A stretch of 64,000 bases of DNA from Lunularia cruciata (GCA_948567375.1 OX419760.1:56792001-56856000), one strand, 5' to 3'. Positions 1-10,452 are shown, counted from the stretch's first letter. The notes: generated by a model from the sequence alone, not told the origin. Numbers and translations are program-made.

Positions 1-1205
1 CTATGCCCCAAGTAGTCTACTTCAGACTTGCCAAACTCACACTTTGAGATTTTGGCGTACAATTGATTTTGTCTTAGAATCCGGAGGACCTCTCGTAGAT
101 GTTGTTTGTGTTCTGTCATCGTGCTACTATATACTAAGATATCATCCAAGAAGATGATAACAGACTTATCCAAGTATGGACAAAATATGTCATTCATTAG
201 ACTCATGAAAGTGGAAGGTGCATTGGTGAGGCCAAAAGACATCACAAGATACTCAAAGTGGTCATACTTGGTTCAAAAGGCAGTTTTGTACACATCCTCC
301 TCTGCAATTTGGATTTGATTGTAACCGCTCCGCAAGTCCAATTTGGTGAAGTATCTTGCTTCATGGAGTTGATCAAACAGGTCATCCATGCGAGGTAAGG
401 GGTATTTGTTCTTCACTATTTGCTGATTGAGACCCTGATAGTCAATGCACATGCGCATTGTACCATCCTTCTTCTTCACAAACAAGACAAAGGCCCTATA
501 TGGTGATACGCTAGGTTGGATGAACCCTTTTTGTAGCATCTCCTCAATTTGAGTCTTACACTCCTCCAACTCATGAGGTGATAGGCAATATAGGGCCTTA
601 CAAGGAGGAGTCTTCCCCGGGAGTGTCTCAATTTTGTGATCTACTTGCCTTTTTGGTGGTAATCCAGAGGGTAGATCATCGGGAAAGATATCTTGAACTT
701 CATCCACCACATCCTTTAATTTCTCAGGAATTTGTCCATCGAGTTGTGCACTCTAGACTTCTCTTATTAGACCCATAAAACATCTATCGGTCTTACAGAC
801 AATTGCCATCCCTATGACATATAGAGGCAATTTCTGCTTGTGTGATTTTTTGTTAACCTCAATGATTGACCATTGGTGGGTTCTCACTACTTTTTTCCTC
901 CAATCCACCATAGGGTTGTACTCCTCCATCCATGGCATGCCTAAAATTGCATCATAACAAGCTAATTGTATCACTTGCCACTTAATTGCTTCTTGATATT
1001 CTCCTACAGAGAGGGTTACCTATCTAGGTAATGACTCAATCCTCTTTATTTGCCCATTAGATAACTCTACTTCTTCACTCCCATCTCTCTCTAGATCCAT
1101 TCCCAATCTTATTGCAACAGAGCGAGACAAGAAATTCTCTGTTGCTCTCGGATCTATTAATACTCTCACTTGATTACCTTCTAGGATTCCAATCACGACA
1201 ATCAA
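1..1205 (-). pseudogene. Protease and reverse transcriptase of gypsy copy 1a (partial)
   Basis: Frames on the minus strand show a retropepsin-like segment at 1205-1020 (I-D-P-R-A-T-x-N-F-L-S, where families usually have D-[ST]-G-A). A linker follows (974-753), then the N-terminal half of a Ty3 reverse transcriptase (710-273) with the typical D-D-L-P-x-G-L-P-P-x-R start, a [10 protein letters not shown] segment and L-D-L-R-S-G-Y. The coding sequence is broken by stops at about 1018 and 750, and the YxDD region is degraded or beyond the edge. The G-to-R change beside the protease aspartate would probably inactivate the enzyme. The same frames occur at 3660-4600 on the plus strand in copy 1b. 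Confidence 0.85.
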
Positions 1206-1574
1206 TTGTGAGGTTGCCTTTCGGGATCTTTGTGCATTATTCTTCTTCCTTCCTTTGCTTCTCTGCTTCCTTATTGAGCCAATAAGGCCGCAAGGTACAT
1301 TTACTGGCGATCTTTGTTTTCCGAAGTGATTTCCATCTCCTCCTCTTCAATGTGCCTCTCCATGTTGTTCAAAGATTGCCTATGCAAAGGCCGAGGGCCT
1401 CTAGGGAAACGAGTGCGATCGGCTCGTTTGAGACGGCTCTTTGTCTTGCATGGCTTGATCGTTCCTGAGGATCTGCACTTGACTTTGTAATGTCTCCATG
1501 GTCATCTCAATCTCTCAAAATTCATTCAACATCCCTTGCATTCCTTGCACCAGCTCTTGTAATTGCGGATCCAT
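1206..1574 (-). pseudogene. Shortened gag of gypsy copy 1a
   Basis: A gag-like frame begins at an ATG at 1574 (M-D-P-Q-L-Q-E-L-V-Q-G) and soon hits stops. It then joins sequence resembling the end of gag in copy 1b (N-M-E-R-H-I-E-E-E-E here, H-M-E-R-Q-I-E-E-E-D at 3500-3528). The central gag region and the zinc-knuckle region seen at 3400-3450 in 1b are missing, so this copy has an internal gag deletion. Frame breaks make it non-coding. Confidence 0.6.
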
Positions 1575-1607
1575 GGTTCATGCAACACTCAATTGCTAAT
1601 GTCTACT

Positions 1608-1811
1608 TCAATACAGAGTCAATATAATCACTCTGGAAGGCACACAAACTATCGGAACTACCATTGGGACCTCAGAAGCTATCACTTGTTGATAATACTC
1701 CTCACCAAAATTCTTAACCACAAAATCTCTAAACATCACTTTTGGTCTCATTACATAACGGATTTCTACTTGCGTGTTGAAAGGGAGAGGATTTGGAACA
1801 TTCATATCCAT
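1608..1811 (-). CDS. Leader micro-ORF b of gypsy-1 (67 aa)
   Basis: A 67-codon frame with its own ATG (1811) lies between the primer binding site and gag. Its central part (F-V-V-K-N-F-G-E-E-Y-Y-Q-Q-V-I) lines up with F-G-A-E-F-M-D-K-V-M in the micro-ORF immediately upstream, followed in both by a proline- and methionine-rich hydrophobic stretch. The two appear to be diverged duplicates. No known domain is recognised and it may not be translated. The corresponding region is recognisable in the third copy near 32820-33010. Confidence 0.4.
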   Translation of the reverse strand: MDMNVPNPLPFNTQVEIRYVMRPKVMFRDFVVKNFGEEYYQQVIASEVPMVVPIVCVPSRVIILTLY

Positions 1812-1815
1812 ATTA

Positions 1816-2037
1816 TCATAATAGAATGTAGATTGTCAAATCCCACTCTCTATCATATATCACCATAGGTAGAATCATCGGGTTTGGTGAGTTCATCACT
1901 TTGTCCATGAATTCTGCACCAAAGTGATAAACTAGCGAGACCCTCATTTGCTCACGCTGGATGTACATAACCTTGATGTGGAATGGGTTTGAGAATGGAA
2001 AGCTAGGTGCAGGAAATTGTCCTCCCGATGCATCCAT
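1816..2037 (-). CDS. Leader micro-ORF a of gypsy-1 (73 aa)
   Basis: A 73-codon frame starts at an ATG at 2037, about 125 bases after the primer binding site. It ends 4 bases before the ATG of micro-ORF b. Its C-terminus (W-D-L-T-I-Y-I-L-L-stop) is nearly the same as that of another frame at 31387-31614 (W-D-L-T-I-Y-V-L-L-stop) beside a different LTR relic, so the module is shared by more than one element. The function is unknown. It could be an extra N-terminal gag module, a regulatory upstream ORF, or a split first domain of gag. Confidence 0.45.
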   Translation of the reverse strand: MDASGGQFPAPSFPFSNPFHIKVMYIQREQMRVSLVYHFGAEFMDKVMNSPNPMILPMVIYDREWDLTIYILL

Positions 2038-2162
2038 CCTATCCGCTCTTCTAAAGTCCTTCCAAGGTCTAGCAATTACTCTATGTTCACCTCAAATTAC
2101 TTAGTTTCAGTAGTTCGTGCTATTCCAAGAAGGGTGATCCACTCTCTTGGACTAAAACACTT

Positions 2163-2174
2163 GCTCTGATACCA
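2163..2174 (-). other. Primer binding site of gypsy copy 1a
   Basis: On the minus strand the LTR ends in ATTACA and is followed by one A and then TGGTATCAGAGC. This is the classical plant LTR-retrotransposon primer binding site complementary to the 3' end of initiator methionine tRNA. It fixes the LTR boundary and the element's orientation. Confidence 0.92.
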
Positions 2175-2175
2175 T

Positions 2176-2907
2176 TGTAATGCTCCGAGGACAAGAGAAG
2201 AGAGAAAACACAAATTGCACGCTCAAACATTCGATGCCCAAAGGAGCACCTTCTTTATTATATAGGCAAAGAGGATCTCCTCCAAGGAAGCTCCACCATA
2301 GGATTAGGGACATAGATAGGTGACATGTCAGCAAGCTCCACCCTTGGATTACTTACTTGGATGGGTGACATGTCTGGTCTAGGTCCTATCTGGTTTGTCA
2401 AACAAGCTTTGACCGGAAAGAATCTTTTAGGGAATCTTCTTGTAGAAATCTCATAATCACGTAAGGTACCATTGGAAAGCTCTCGACGAGACAAAGCAAG
2501 GGGAAGGGAAGGCCAACCTTTCCTTTGTTTGGGGGGGCATATGCACATTTTTGAGGCCTAATTCATCCGTTTAGGCCTCCAAAATTGCCTTCAAAGATTT
2601 CAGGTATATTTTGGTTCCTACTCTATTAGTAGAAGTCCCCTTTTGGTGATACCTCTTTTTGATCTATTTAGTCCATCATGTGTAACATCCTTCCAAATGT
2701 TACCAAACAAATTCTCACGTTTAAATCATATGTCTAGCTATTGGTTCTAAGGTTCTCAAGTCTATTTTGGTTTCTGCTCTATTAGGAGAAGTACTCTTTT
2801 GGTGATACTTCTATCTGATCTTTTTTGACCATCATGTATAACATCATTCTAGATGTTACCAAACCAAATTTCACATCTAGATCATATGGCTAACTCTTGG
2901 TATTACA
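2176..2907 (-). repeat. 5' LTR of gypsy copy 1a
   Basis: A 732-base LTR begins TGTAATACC on the minus strand and ends GCATTACA, giving a short terminal inverted repeat (TGTAAT/ATTACA). It matches the 3' LTR of copy 1b (7002-7746) in reverse complement and the partial LTR at 33384-33706. Two tandem ~150-base units lie in the outer part of the LTR (about 2600-2900), each with the same 'confirm-and-repeat' layout as in 1b. The outer flank (2908 onward) is coding sequence of copy 1b. Confidence 0.88.
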
Positions 2908-3599
2908 AAGGAAGAGAGTTCACTTGGACAACCATACGAGAAGGGCTGCTCAAGAATTTCTAATCTGTGGATTCCATGCAAATAGCCCAAACCAAACTCT
3001 AGGAGTTGAAGCAAAAGAATAGCATACAAGAGTAAGTGTAGGCATTTTTGGATCTATATGTTGCGATAACCGATATGAGTCCAACCAAAGCTCTTAATAA
3101 TTTCAAGAGAGGATTAAAAGAGCGGATTTGCCAAGAGATAATGGTGCAAAATCCTCACATTGTTTTTGAAGCCATTGCCTACTCAAAGAATAACAAGGGT
3201 GCGCTTGGAGGAGGTGAAGCAATAACACCAATGCAAAACTATCGGCCCGAGACACACCATTTTGATGGACCAATACCTATGGAATTGGGCAACATTTGGT
3301 TCCAAGACAGAGGAGCAAGACCTCTTCCAGGAGAATGTGGATGGCTCAAAGAAAGGAGAGAAGGAGTCTCACGGGAAGAAGGGGCTCAAGTAGAACAACG
3401 ACAATGTTACAATCATGGCAGAATTGAGCATATAGCAATCAGTTGTCATGCTTGTCATCTTAGAGGCCCTTGGCGTCCATACAAGCAACCTCTGAACCAC
3501 ATGGAGAGACAAATTGAAGAAGAAGATATGGAAACCACATCAAAAAACAAGATCGCAAGTAAATTTACCTTGTGGTCTAACTAGCTCAATGAAGAGTAA
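2908..3599 (+). pseudogene. gag of gypsy copy 1b (5' truncated)
   Basis: The frame starts mid-gene (A-Q-E-F-L-I-C-G-F) and is paralleled by E-E-F-L-I-C-G-F on the minus strand at 32324-32061 in the third copy. It continues as A-L-N-N-F-K-R-G-L-K-E-R-I. A degenerate zinc knuckle follows near 3400-3450 (C-Y-N-H-G-R-I-E-H-I-A-I-S-C, with the second cysteine replaced by histidine). There is a frameshift between gag and protease near 3540-3590. Capsid function is inferred from position and from the parallel copies. Confidence 0.75.
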
Positions 3600-5500
3600 T
3601 GAAAGCGGGGGGAGGAAGAGGATGAGTGTGCAAAGGAGGAAGATAAATGCACAATTAATTGATGTAAATGGAGTGCTAGAAGGCAATCCAATGAGAGTGT
3701 TGATAGACCCTGGAGCAACAAAGAATTTCTTGTCTCACTTTGTTGCAACAAGGTTGGAGATGAAACTAGAGAAGGATGAGAAAGACAAAGTAGAGTTACG
3801 TAATGGTCAGATAGAGAGGATTGAGTCGTTACCTAGAAAGGTAATACTCTTTGTAGGAGGGTATCAAGAAGCAATCAAGTGGCGAGTTATACAACTAGCT
3901 TGTTATGATGCAATCTTAGGTATGTTGTGGATAGAGCACTACAATCCCATAGTGGATTGGAAAAAGAAATTAGTGAAAACTAGTCAATGGAAGATCTTTG
4001 GGATTAATGGAAGATCACAAAGGTAAGATTTGCCTCTATATGTCATAAGGGCCACATCTATTAGTAAGATAAATAGATGTTTCATGGGTTTAATAAGAGA
4101 AGTCCAGAGTTTGCAACACCATGGACAATTTCCTGAGAAATTGAAAGATGTGATCAATGAGTTCAAAGATGTCTTTCTAGATGAATTACTCATAGGTTTA
4201 CCACCAAAAAGGAGAGTAGATCATAAAATTGAGATACTTCTTGGGAAAACACCTCCTTGTAAGGCCCCATATCTACTATCACCTCAAGAGTTGGAGGAGT
4301 GTAAGGCTCAAATCTAGGATATGTTCTAGAAGGTGTTTATCCAACCCAATGTATCACCATATAGGGCTCTTGTATTGTTTGTGAAGAAGAAGGACAGAAC
4401 AATGCGCATGTGCATTGATTATCAAGGACTAAATCAACAAACGATGAAGGAAAATATCCATTACCTTGAATAAATGACTTGTTTGATCAACTCAATGGGG
4501 CAAGGCACTTCACCAAACTTGATTTGCAAAGTGATTACAACCAAATCAGGATTACGGAAGAAGATATACATAGAACGGCCTTTCAAATAAGTACAGTCAC
4601 TTTGAGTACTTGGTGATGCCATTTGGCCTCACCAATGCTCTAGCCACTTTCATGAGTTTGATGAATGACATATTTCATATGTACTTGGAAAAATCTGTTA
4701 TCATTTTTCTTGATGACATCTTAGTCTACAATAAGACGCTGACAGAGCACAAGCATCATCTACAATAAGTCTTTCAGATTCAACAATAGAATCAATTGTA
4801 TGCCAAAATCTCAAAGTGTGAGTTTGGCAAATCTGAAGTAGACTACTTAGGGCATAGAGTAAGTGCAAAGGGTATCCAAGTGTTAATAGATAAAATAGAG
4901 GTCATTCAAAAATGGAGTCCAGAAGATCCAAAAGATCAGTCTCAACTCAAGAGTTTCTTGGGATTAATGTTATTTTATCGTTAATTTTGTCAAGGACTTC
5001 TCCAAGATTGCAAAACCCCTAACAATGCTATTGGACAAGGGAAAGAGATAGATATAGGGAAATGCACAAGGATTGGCCTTTCAGGAGTTGAAAAATGTAT
5101 TACCACACGCACCAATCTTGACATGATATGACCCAAAACATCCAATCAAGATGGCTATAAATGCATCAGGTGTAGCAATAAGAGCAATCCAACAACAAGA
5201 ATGGTAGGATGGATGACACCTAATTGTGTATTTCTCTCATAAGTTGCTATTGGCATAATGCAACTATCACACCACCAAATGAGAAGAGCTGGCCATTGTT
5301 TTTGCAACCAAGCATTGGAAGCACTATTTGGGTGAGAAGGCATTTGTGGTAGAGACGAACCACAAACGTTTAGTCTACCTCGAGATACAAAATTATCTTT
5401 CTTGTCAACAAATTTGGTGGGCAAAATGGAGACAACAATTCAACATGAAAATCAAATATGTGGAGGCAAGAAGGCAAGAAGCAACTTGTAGATGCATTCA
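3600..5500 (+). pseudogene. Protease, reverse transcriptase and RNase H of gypsy copy 1b
   Basis: The protease has L-I-D-P-G-A-T-K-N-F-L-S at about 3700-3735; a proline replaces the usual Ser/Thr after the Asp. Reverse transcriptase begins near 4170 (D-E-L-L-I-G-L-P-P-K-R) and continues through the palm, where a frame near 4690-4720 reads I-F-L-D-D-I-L-V, a degraded YxDD. The connection domain then reads Y-L-G-H-R-V-S-A-K-G-I (about 4840). RNase H-like sequence spans about 5000-5470. At least five stops or frameshifts interrupt it (for example at 4317, 4984 and 5200). Confidence 0.82.
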
Positions 5501-5529
5501 CCCAAATGCCAATGGTAGAAAATTTGGTG

Positions 5530-6790
5530 GTGGAAATCAAGATGAACCTAAATTTTGGCCCAAGATTCTTGATGCTACAAAAACTGATCCACAAATTTTA
5601 GTTGCTCAATCATCCAAAGGCATCACCAACACCCAAGGACTCACCTTCCGTGATGGTAGGTTGTGGATCCTTGATGATACGGATCTAAGAACCACCATCC
5701 TAGCAAAATGTCATGATTTTGCCATTGTGAGTCACGTTGGAATGGACAAGATCTTGGATGCAATAAAACGCCATTACTATTGGCCCAAGATGAGCAACAA
5801 TGTGATGGAATATATTTGGAGCTACCTACTTTGTCAACAAAATAAGGCTTCTAATCAAGCTCCCATAGGACTCCTCCAACCTCTCATTCCTACACAACAT
5901 TGGGAATAGGTAAGCATGGATCTAGTTTGTGAATTGCCCAAGACCATCTTTGGGTTTGATTCCATCGTAGTCTTGTTGACCGACTCAGCAAAATGATTCA
6001 TGTGTGTCCTACCATCAAGGATGTGACTGCACAATAACTAGCTCAATTGTACTTAGATGCAGTTTTTTCCTATCATGGCTTGTCTCTAGTGCTCATCATA
6101 GATAGAGGCATTCAATTCACTAGTTTGTTTTGGAGAACACTCTTTGAGTTCTTCAAAACCAAATTGGCTATATCCACAGCTTACCATCCACAGACCAATG
6201 GAAAACAGAGAGGGCAAATCACACTATTGAGGACATGCTTTGGGGCTTTACTTTGGATGAGCAAGAGAGTTGGGACACCTTACTCCCATTGGTGGAATTT
6301 GTGTACAATAATTCAATGAATGCCTCCACACAAATCACACCATTCTTCCTCATGTATGGAGAGCATCCTTTCACACCTTCAAGCTTGATGAAGGTCTATC
6401 CGATGGCTACCAAGGTAGATATTATCAACACTTTTGTTTCTACAATCCAACAGGGAGTAGAGCATGTTAAACACAAGTTATAGATTGCCCAAAATTGACA
6501 AAAGCAATATGCAGATGCACACCGCCAACACATGGAGTTCAATGTGGGAGATCAAGTCTGGCTGTCAACCACCAACTCTAGTTAATTGGTCCTCATAAGC
6601 TTAGACCATATTTTATTGGACCTTTCTCTATCCTTCATCACATTAGAGCAGTGACCTATCATTTTGAGCTACCGCCACATTGAAGATCCACCCAATGTTT
6701 TATGTTTTCTTATTATGCCAATATGCTCCCTGGCTGCCCCACTTCTCTTCCATCCAAGAAAGTCAACCTTTTTTTTATCTTAGTTGATGA
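5530..6790 (+). pseudogene. Integrase of gypsy copy 1b
   Basis: The frame 5640-5909 carries the integrase zinc-binding region (H-V-G-M-D-K-I-L-D-A-I-K-R-H-Y-Y-W-P then a single C-Q-Q-N-K, the first cysteine of the CxxC pair apparently lost). A core-like segment is spread over two or three frames: F-D-S-I-V-V near 5955, I-D-R-G-I-Q-F-T-S near 6100 and A-Y-H-P-Q-T-N-G near 6180. Past the core there is an M-Y-G-E-H-P segment near 6355. Stops near 5909, 6000 and 6480 inactivate it. Confidence 0.82.
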
Positions 6791-6970
6791 CATAGAGGAG
6801 TATGAAGTCAAATACATTCTCTAGAAGCACATCCGAGGTACTCTCCATCCACATGTGGAATACCTGGTACATTGGAAAGGGTACCCCTTGTATGAGGCAA
6901 CATGAGAGCTAGGAGCCAACTTGACCCACGCACCAATGTTAGTGAAATCTTTTAAGCAACAGCTTTGCAA
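6790..6970 (+). pseudogene. Chromodomain at the integrase C-terminus of gypsy copy 1b
   Basis: A frame from about 6790 reads E-E-Y-E-V-K-Y-I-L, then Y-L-V-H-W-K-G-Y-P and E-A-T-x-E-L, the hallmark pattern of chromodomains. In chromoviruses this module follows integrase and steers insertion towards chromatin with particular histone marks (family knowledge). Two in-frame stops (TAG near 6824 and TGA near 6904, the latter replacing the expected Trp) show decay. It contrasts with family A/B, where a PHD finger occupies the equivalent place. Confidence 0.85.
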
Positions 6971-6987
6971 CAAGGACGTTGCATCTT

Positions 6988-7001
6988 AAAAGGAAGGAGG
7001 T
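6988..7001 (+). other. Polypurine tract of gypsy copy 1b
   Basis: A purine run (AAAAGGAAGGAGG) lies directly before the 3' LTR, where plus-strand DNA synthesis is primed in LTR retroelements. It supports the LTR start at 7002. Confidence 0.8.
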
Positions 7002-7746
7002 TGGTAACACCAATAGCTAGATAGATGATCTAGAGATGAAATTTGGTTTGGTAACATCTAGAAGGATGTTATACATGATGGAATTTGTAGATAAACTAGA
7101 GATATCACCAAAAGAGTACTCCTACTAATAGGCCAAAAACCAAAACATGATTGGAAACTTTAGAATCAATAGTTAGGCATATGATCTAGAGATGAAACTT
7201 GGGGTGATAATATCTAGAAGGATGTTTCACATGATGGAGAACGTAGATCAGATAGAAGTATCACCAAAAGAGCACTTTTACTAACAGGGCAGAAGCCAAA
7301 ATAGATTTGAAAACTTCAAAGGCAATTTTGAGTGCCTAAATAGATGAATTAGGCCTTGAAAATGTATACATCTCCCCCCAACAGAGAAAAGGATGCCCTT
7401 CCCTCCCCCTTGGTTTGTCTTACCGAGAGCTTTCCAACTATACCTCACCCGTGTGATTATGAGATTCTTACAAGAAGATTCCCTAAAAGATTCCCTCTAA
7501 TCAAAGCCTATTTGACCAACCAGATGGGACAATGATTGACATGTTACCCATCCAAACAAGTAATCTAAGGGTGGAGCTTGTTGACAAGTCACCTATCCAT
7601 GTACCTAATCCTATGGTGGAGCTTCCTTGGAGGAGATTTTCCTTGGCTATATAATAAAGAGAAGGTGCTTCTCTGGGGCATCGGAGGATTGAGTGTGAAA
7701 TCTGTGTTTTCTCTCTTGAAGATTCTCTTATACTCGGAGTATTACA
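7002..7746 (+). repeat. 3' LTR of gypsy copy 1b
   Basis: A 745-base LTR runs from TGGTAACACC to AGTATTACA and matches the LTR at 2176-2907 in reverse complement. Its first half holds two tandem ~150-base units (about 7010-7160 and 7165-7320). Each unit contains 'gatctagagatgaaa', then 'atctagaaggatgtt', then 'atcaccaaaagag'. A candidate TATA element (CTATATAATAAAG) lies at about 7648-7660. Confidence 0.88.
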
Positions 7747-9060
7747 TTATTGGACCAACGACATTTGAGTGTGTGATAGGGGATTTGGCACATAGATAGA
7801 TGGCTTTGCCAATCTTTGGTGGAGGGGTTGGCTTGCTATCTATGGAAGAGATTGCATCTATAGCATTTTTGGGTAATTGTGTTGTCTCGACGCCCCTACT
7901 TTCCTCTTGTCTTGTGGTTTTTGATAGGCCAATCTTGGAGACTTATGTGATAGAGGTGGAGAGAGGATCCTTTTCTTGCCAAATGTTATTGTGGTAGATG
8001 AGAGATAGTCTACCCCCAAGGGACAAGAGAGGACTTTCCATTTTTTGCTTCACTATCATCAGATTGGACTAGAGGTTTACAGTCTTCCTTGATGGAATGA
8101 CAATGTGAGCATACACTACATTCTCTCTTAATTGACTCATCCATTCCTCAAGCTACTAGAGCATGTCTTCGCTCTTGCTCCGACAAGGATGCAAGCTCTT
8201 AGATCCTAGGTCGACCATGCATTAAGGCATTGCAACTCACACCTGCTACTTTCTCTACAACGATGAGGTTTTGCCTACGTTTGGTCCACCCATTTGCATC
8301 TTCATTACTCACTTGTGAGTGTGGTTCTACACTAGATGCAACAACGGTCTATATGACATAGTGTCCTTTTGGAGGACAAATGATAACTACCCATGATGCT
8401 ATTAGGGACATAATATTTGCTATGGCATGAGAGAGTGGATACTTGGCTTGAAGGGAACATTCATATGCCTTGCAGACGACACGTGTCATGGCAAACTTAT
8501 ACTTGGTGTGAGATGATCAGGTGACAGTAACGGATGTCGTGGTTATAGATCATACACAAGATATAATTTCAAAAGGAGTGATTACCCATCCCCCTGGATG
8601 GGAGGTGAGCACAACAGCATATCGCAAGGTCTCCAAGTATAGTGGCATGCAGCAAGGTCACCTCTTTGTTCCTCTAGCCTTGGAGTTATATGGAGCAATG
8701 GACACGGGGTCGACACATTTGTCAAGGAGTGCACAAGAGTTTATCATGTTAGGCGCCAAGGGTATCACTCTCACTCTCATACTTTGTAGCATATTTTAGA
8801 CAACATGTGTCCATTGCTCTATAGAGTGCAATGGTTGGTGCAATCCATAGGAGAGCATTCACACTAGGTGATGTTTTTTCGAATGCTCCAATTGTTTGTA
8901 GACCACACGAATTGCATAATTGGATATCTTAGGTGCAATGGGGCAAATTCTCATATAGACTCTTTTGGGGCTTAGCACCATTTTACCTTTTTTATCTCCC
9001 CCTTGTACGGCTTGATGGGGTCTTCCCATCCTTCAATTTTTTCTACGCGGTCATCTTTTT
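7747..9060 (+). pseudogene. C-terminal part of a non-LTR-like reverse transcriptase element, copy 1
   Basis: Starting exactly at the LTR junction, a frame reads L-P-I-F-G-G-G-V-G-L-L-S-M-E-E-I-A and then A-F-L-G-N (7800-7870). That is the post-palm signature of a class of plant and algal reverse transcriptase-like ORFs. Further on, broken frames give a C-E-C-G segment (about 8308), C-P-F-G-G (8365), H-D-A-I-R-D (8395), D-V-V-V-I-D (8534) and F-V-P-L-A-L-E-L-Y-G (8668), a cysteine/histidine-rich tail that may be endonuclease-like. The 3' end (8960-9040) contains 'ggggcttagcaccattttacc', shared with the copies at 17560 and, inverted, 26600. Class assignment is from memory of related proteins. 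Confidence 0.6.
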
Positions 9061-10440
9061 TTCTTTTTTCATATTCATTATAATCCTTATTCAATATAAT
9101 GAAATCTATTTTAAGCTATATACAAATAGAATTATATAATGAATTATGTAAATAAAAGGAGATTGATAGATGAAAAGGAATATTATTATATTAAAAAATA
9201 AAATATTCTGTAAATAAAACATATTTATAGAGATATTAGTATGTCCAAGGTTTGAATTGCACATATTAAGTATTGGGTAAGGTTATGTTTTGATTTTGAA
9301 AACTGTAATTAAATTGATAATAAATAAAAATATATAAGCGTTTGGAAATTATTTTGGAAGATCCCATGTTTTAAATATATTTTGTTATATGATTCTGTTT
9401 TAATTTTGTACCATTTAAGAAAGAATAAATGCATCCCATCTATTATTCTTTAAAAAGTCACTAATTTTCAACTCATTGCTTTTAGTAAATGGTGGATGAA
9501 AAAGGTTCATTCATTAAAATTTTATATATATGAATTTTATTTATTTAATGTTCTCAATAAAATGTATATTTTAAAAATATATTTCTCACAAAATATATTT
9601 GGTGTAATTAAGCATAATTTGACTATCTTGACATATTTGACTAAGCATAATATACTATCTATAAGTATGATCTAGATATTGGAAAGATTAAAAAAAAGTT
9701 CACCACATACATCATATCGAAAGTAATAGTAATATCGAAAGTAATATTTAAATAAAATATTAAAAATATTTATTATATATTAGACAAAATTATAAAATTG
9801 TAGGTTTTTTGTAAAATATAAATAAATAAATTATAATTACCAATAAATTGAAAGAAATTGAGATAATTCATTTTCATGAGTCATAAAAATCTTCTCAATC
9901 AACATTTATCTACAATTTTTTATAAATTTGATAAAATTTATGAAAAAGATATATAATATATAAGATTTTTATTATAAAATATTTTCTCTTTAATCTAATT
10001 CAATTTTCACATTTGCAAAAATGTACATTACTTCAGCCATGTGAAATATAAATTTTTTCTATAAAATAATCTTCTTATAACTTAAAAAATTAATATATCC
10101 AAGAAATTAACCTTATCTGAAACATTTTGGAAGTTAAAATTTAATATAATTTTATAATTATATGATTTTTTTTTCAAAATTACTGAATAATAATAAAATT
10201 AAATCACACTCCTTGACGGTCTAAATAAATACCCGACGTTATTAAAAGATAGTAACCATTTCACATATTCTTGCTTGACATGAAAATAATTTTCAAATTG
10301 TGTGCGTAAATACTAAATTATTATTTTCAAATTTTAGAGAAATATATTGATTTAGCGTCGCAAGGTCACCCACCCACAACTAACGCGTACCTGAAAGTGA
10401 ACAAAGTATTCCGGTCATCAGTGGCCTCGGACCTGGTTCA
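9061..10440. other. AT-rich intergenic stretch
   Basis: About 1.4 kb of strongly AT-rich sequence with many A/T runs and no coding frame. Nothing gene-like, no clear repeat unit and no LTR boundary is visible. It separates the left retroelement block from the GC-richer 5' region of the ARGLU1-like gene. Confidence 0.7.
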
Positions 10441-10452
10441 TTCACTTTCTGT

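Larger units (their letters stand above)
1..2907 (-). mobile_element. Ty3/gypsy element, copy 1a (5' part, runs off left edge)
   Basis: Reading on the minus strand, the order is 5' LTR (2907-2176), a methionine-tRNA-type primer binding site, two leader micro-ORFs, a shortened gag, aspartic protease and the first half of reverse transcriptase, which leaves the window at base 1. The first ~60 bases are the reverse complement of 4790-4860 in copy 1b, so both belong to one family. Gag looks internally deleted: its start (ATG at 1574) is followed within about 200 bases by sequence that matches the gag C-terminus of 1b. The LTR outer end abuts the middle of gag of copy 1b, which suggests that 1a inserted into 1b. 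There are several in-frame stops, so it is non-functional. Confidence 0.88.
2908..7746 (+). mobile_element. Ty3/gypsy chromodomain element, copy 1b (5' truncated in window)
   Basis: A plus-strand element in this order: gag (from mid-gag), protease, reverse transcriptase, RNase H, integrase, chromodomain, polypurine tract and 3' LTR. There is no 5' LTR: copy 1a's LTR abuts gag at 2907/2908. The missing 5' part should lie left of the window if 1a is a simple insertion. The chromodomain places it among chromoviruses. Numerous stops and frameshifts make it a relic. Its 3' LTR ends at 7746 against the coding sequence of a non-LTR-like element, which suggests that 1b itself inserted there. Confidence 0.88.

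Noticed and set aside
2163-2174. Possible tRNA gene fragment
   Set aside because: Only the 12 bases complementary to the tRNA 3' end are present, directly after an LTR; this is a primer binding site.
8933-9139. 68-codon plus-strand frame, hydrophobic
   Set aside because: Lies over the non-coding 3' end of the non-LTR-like element and runs into AT-rich sequence; hydrophobicity reflects T-richness.
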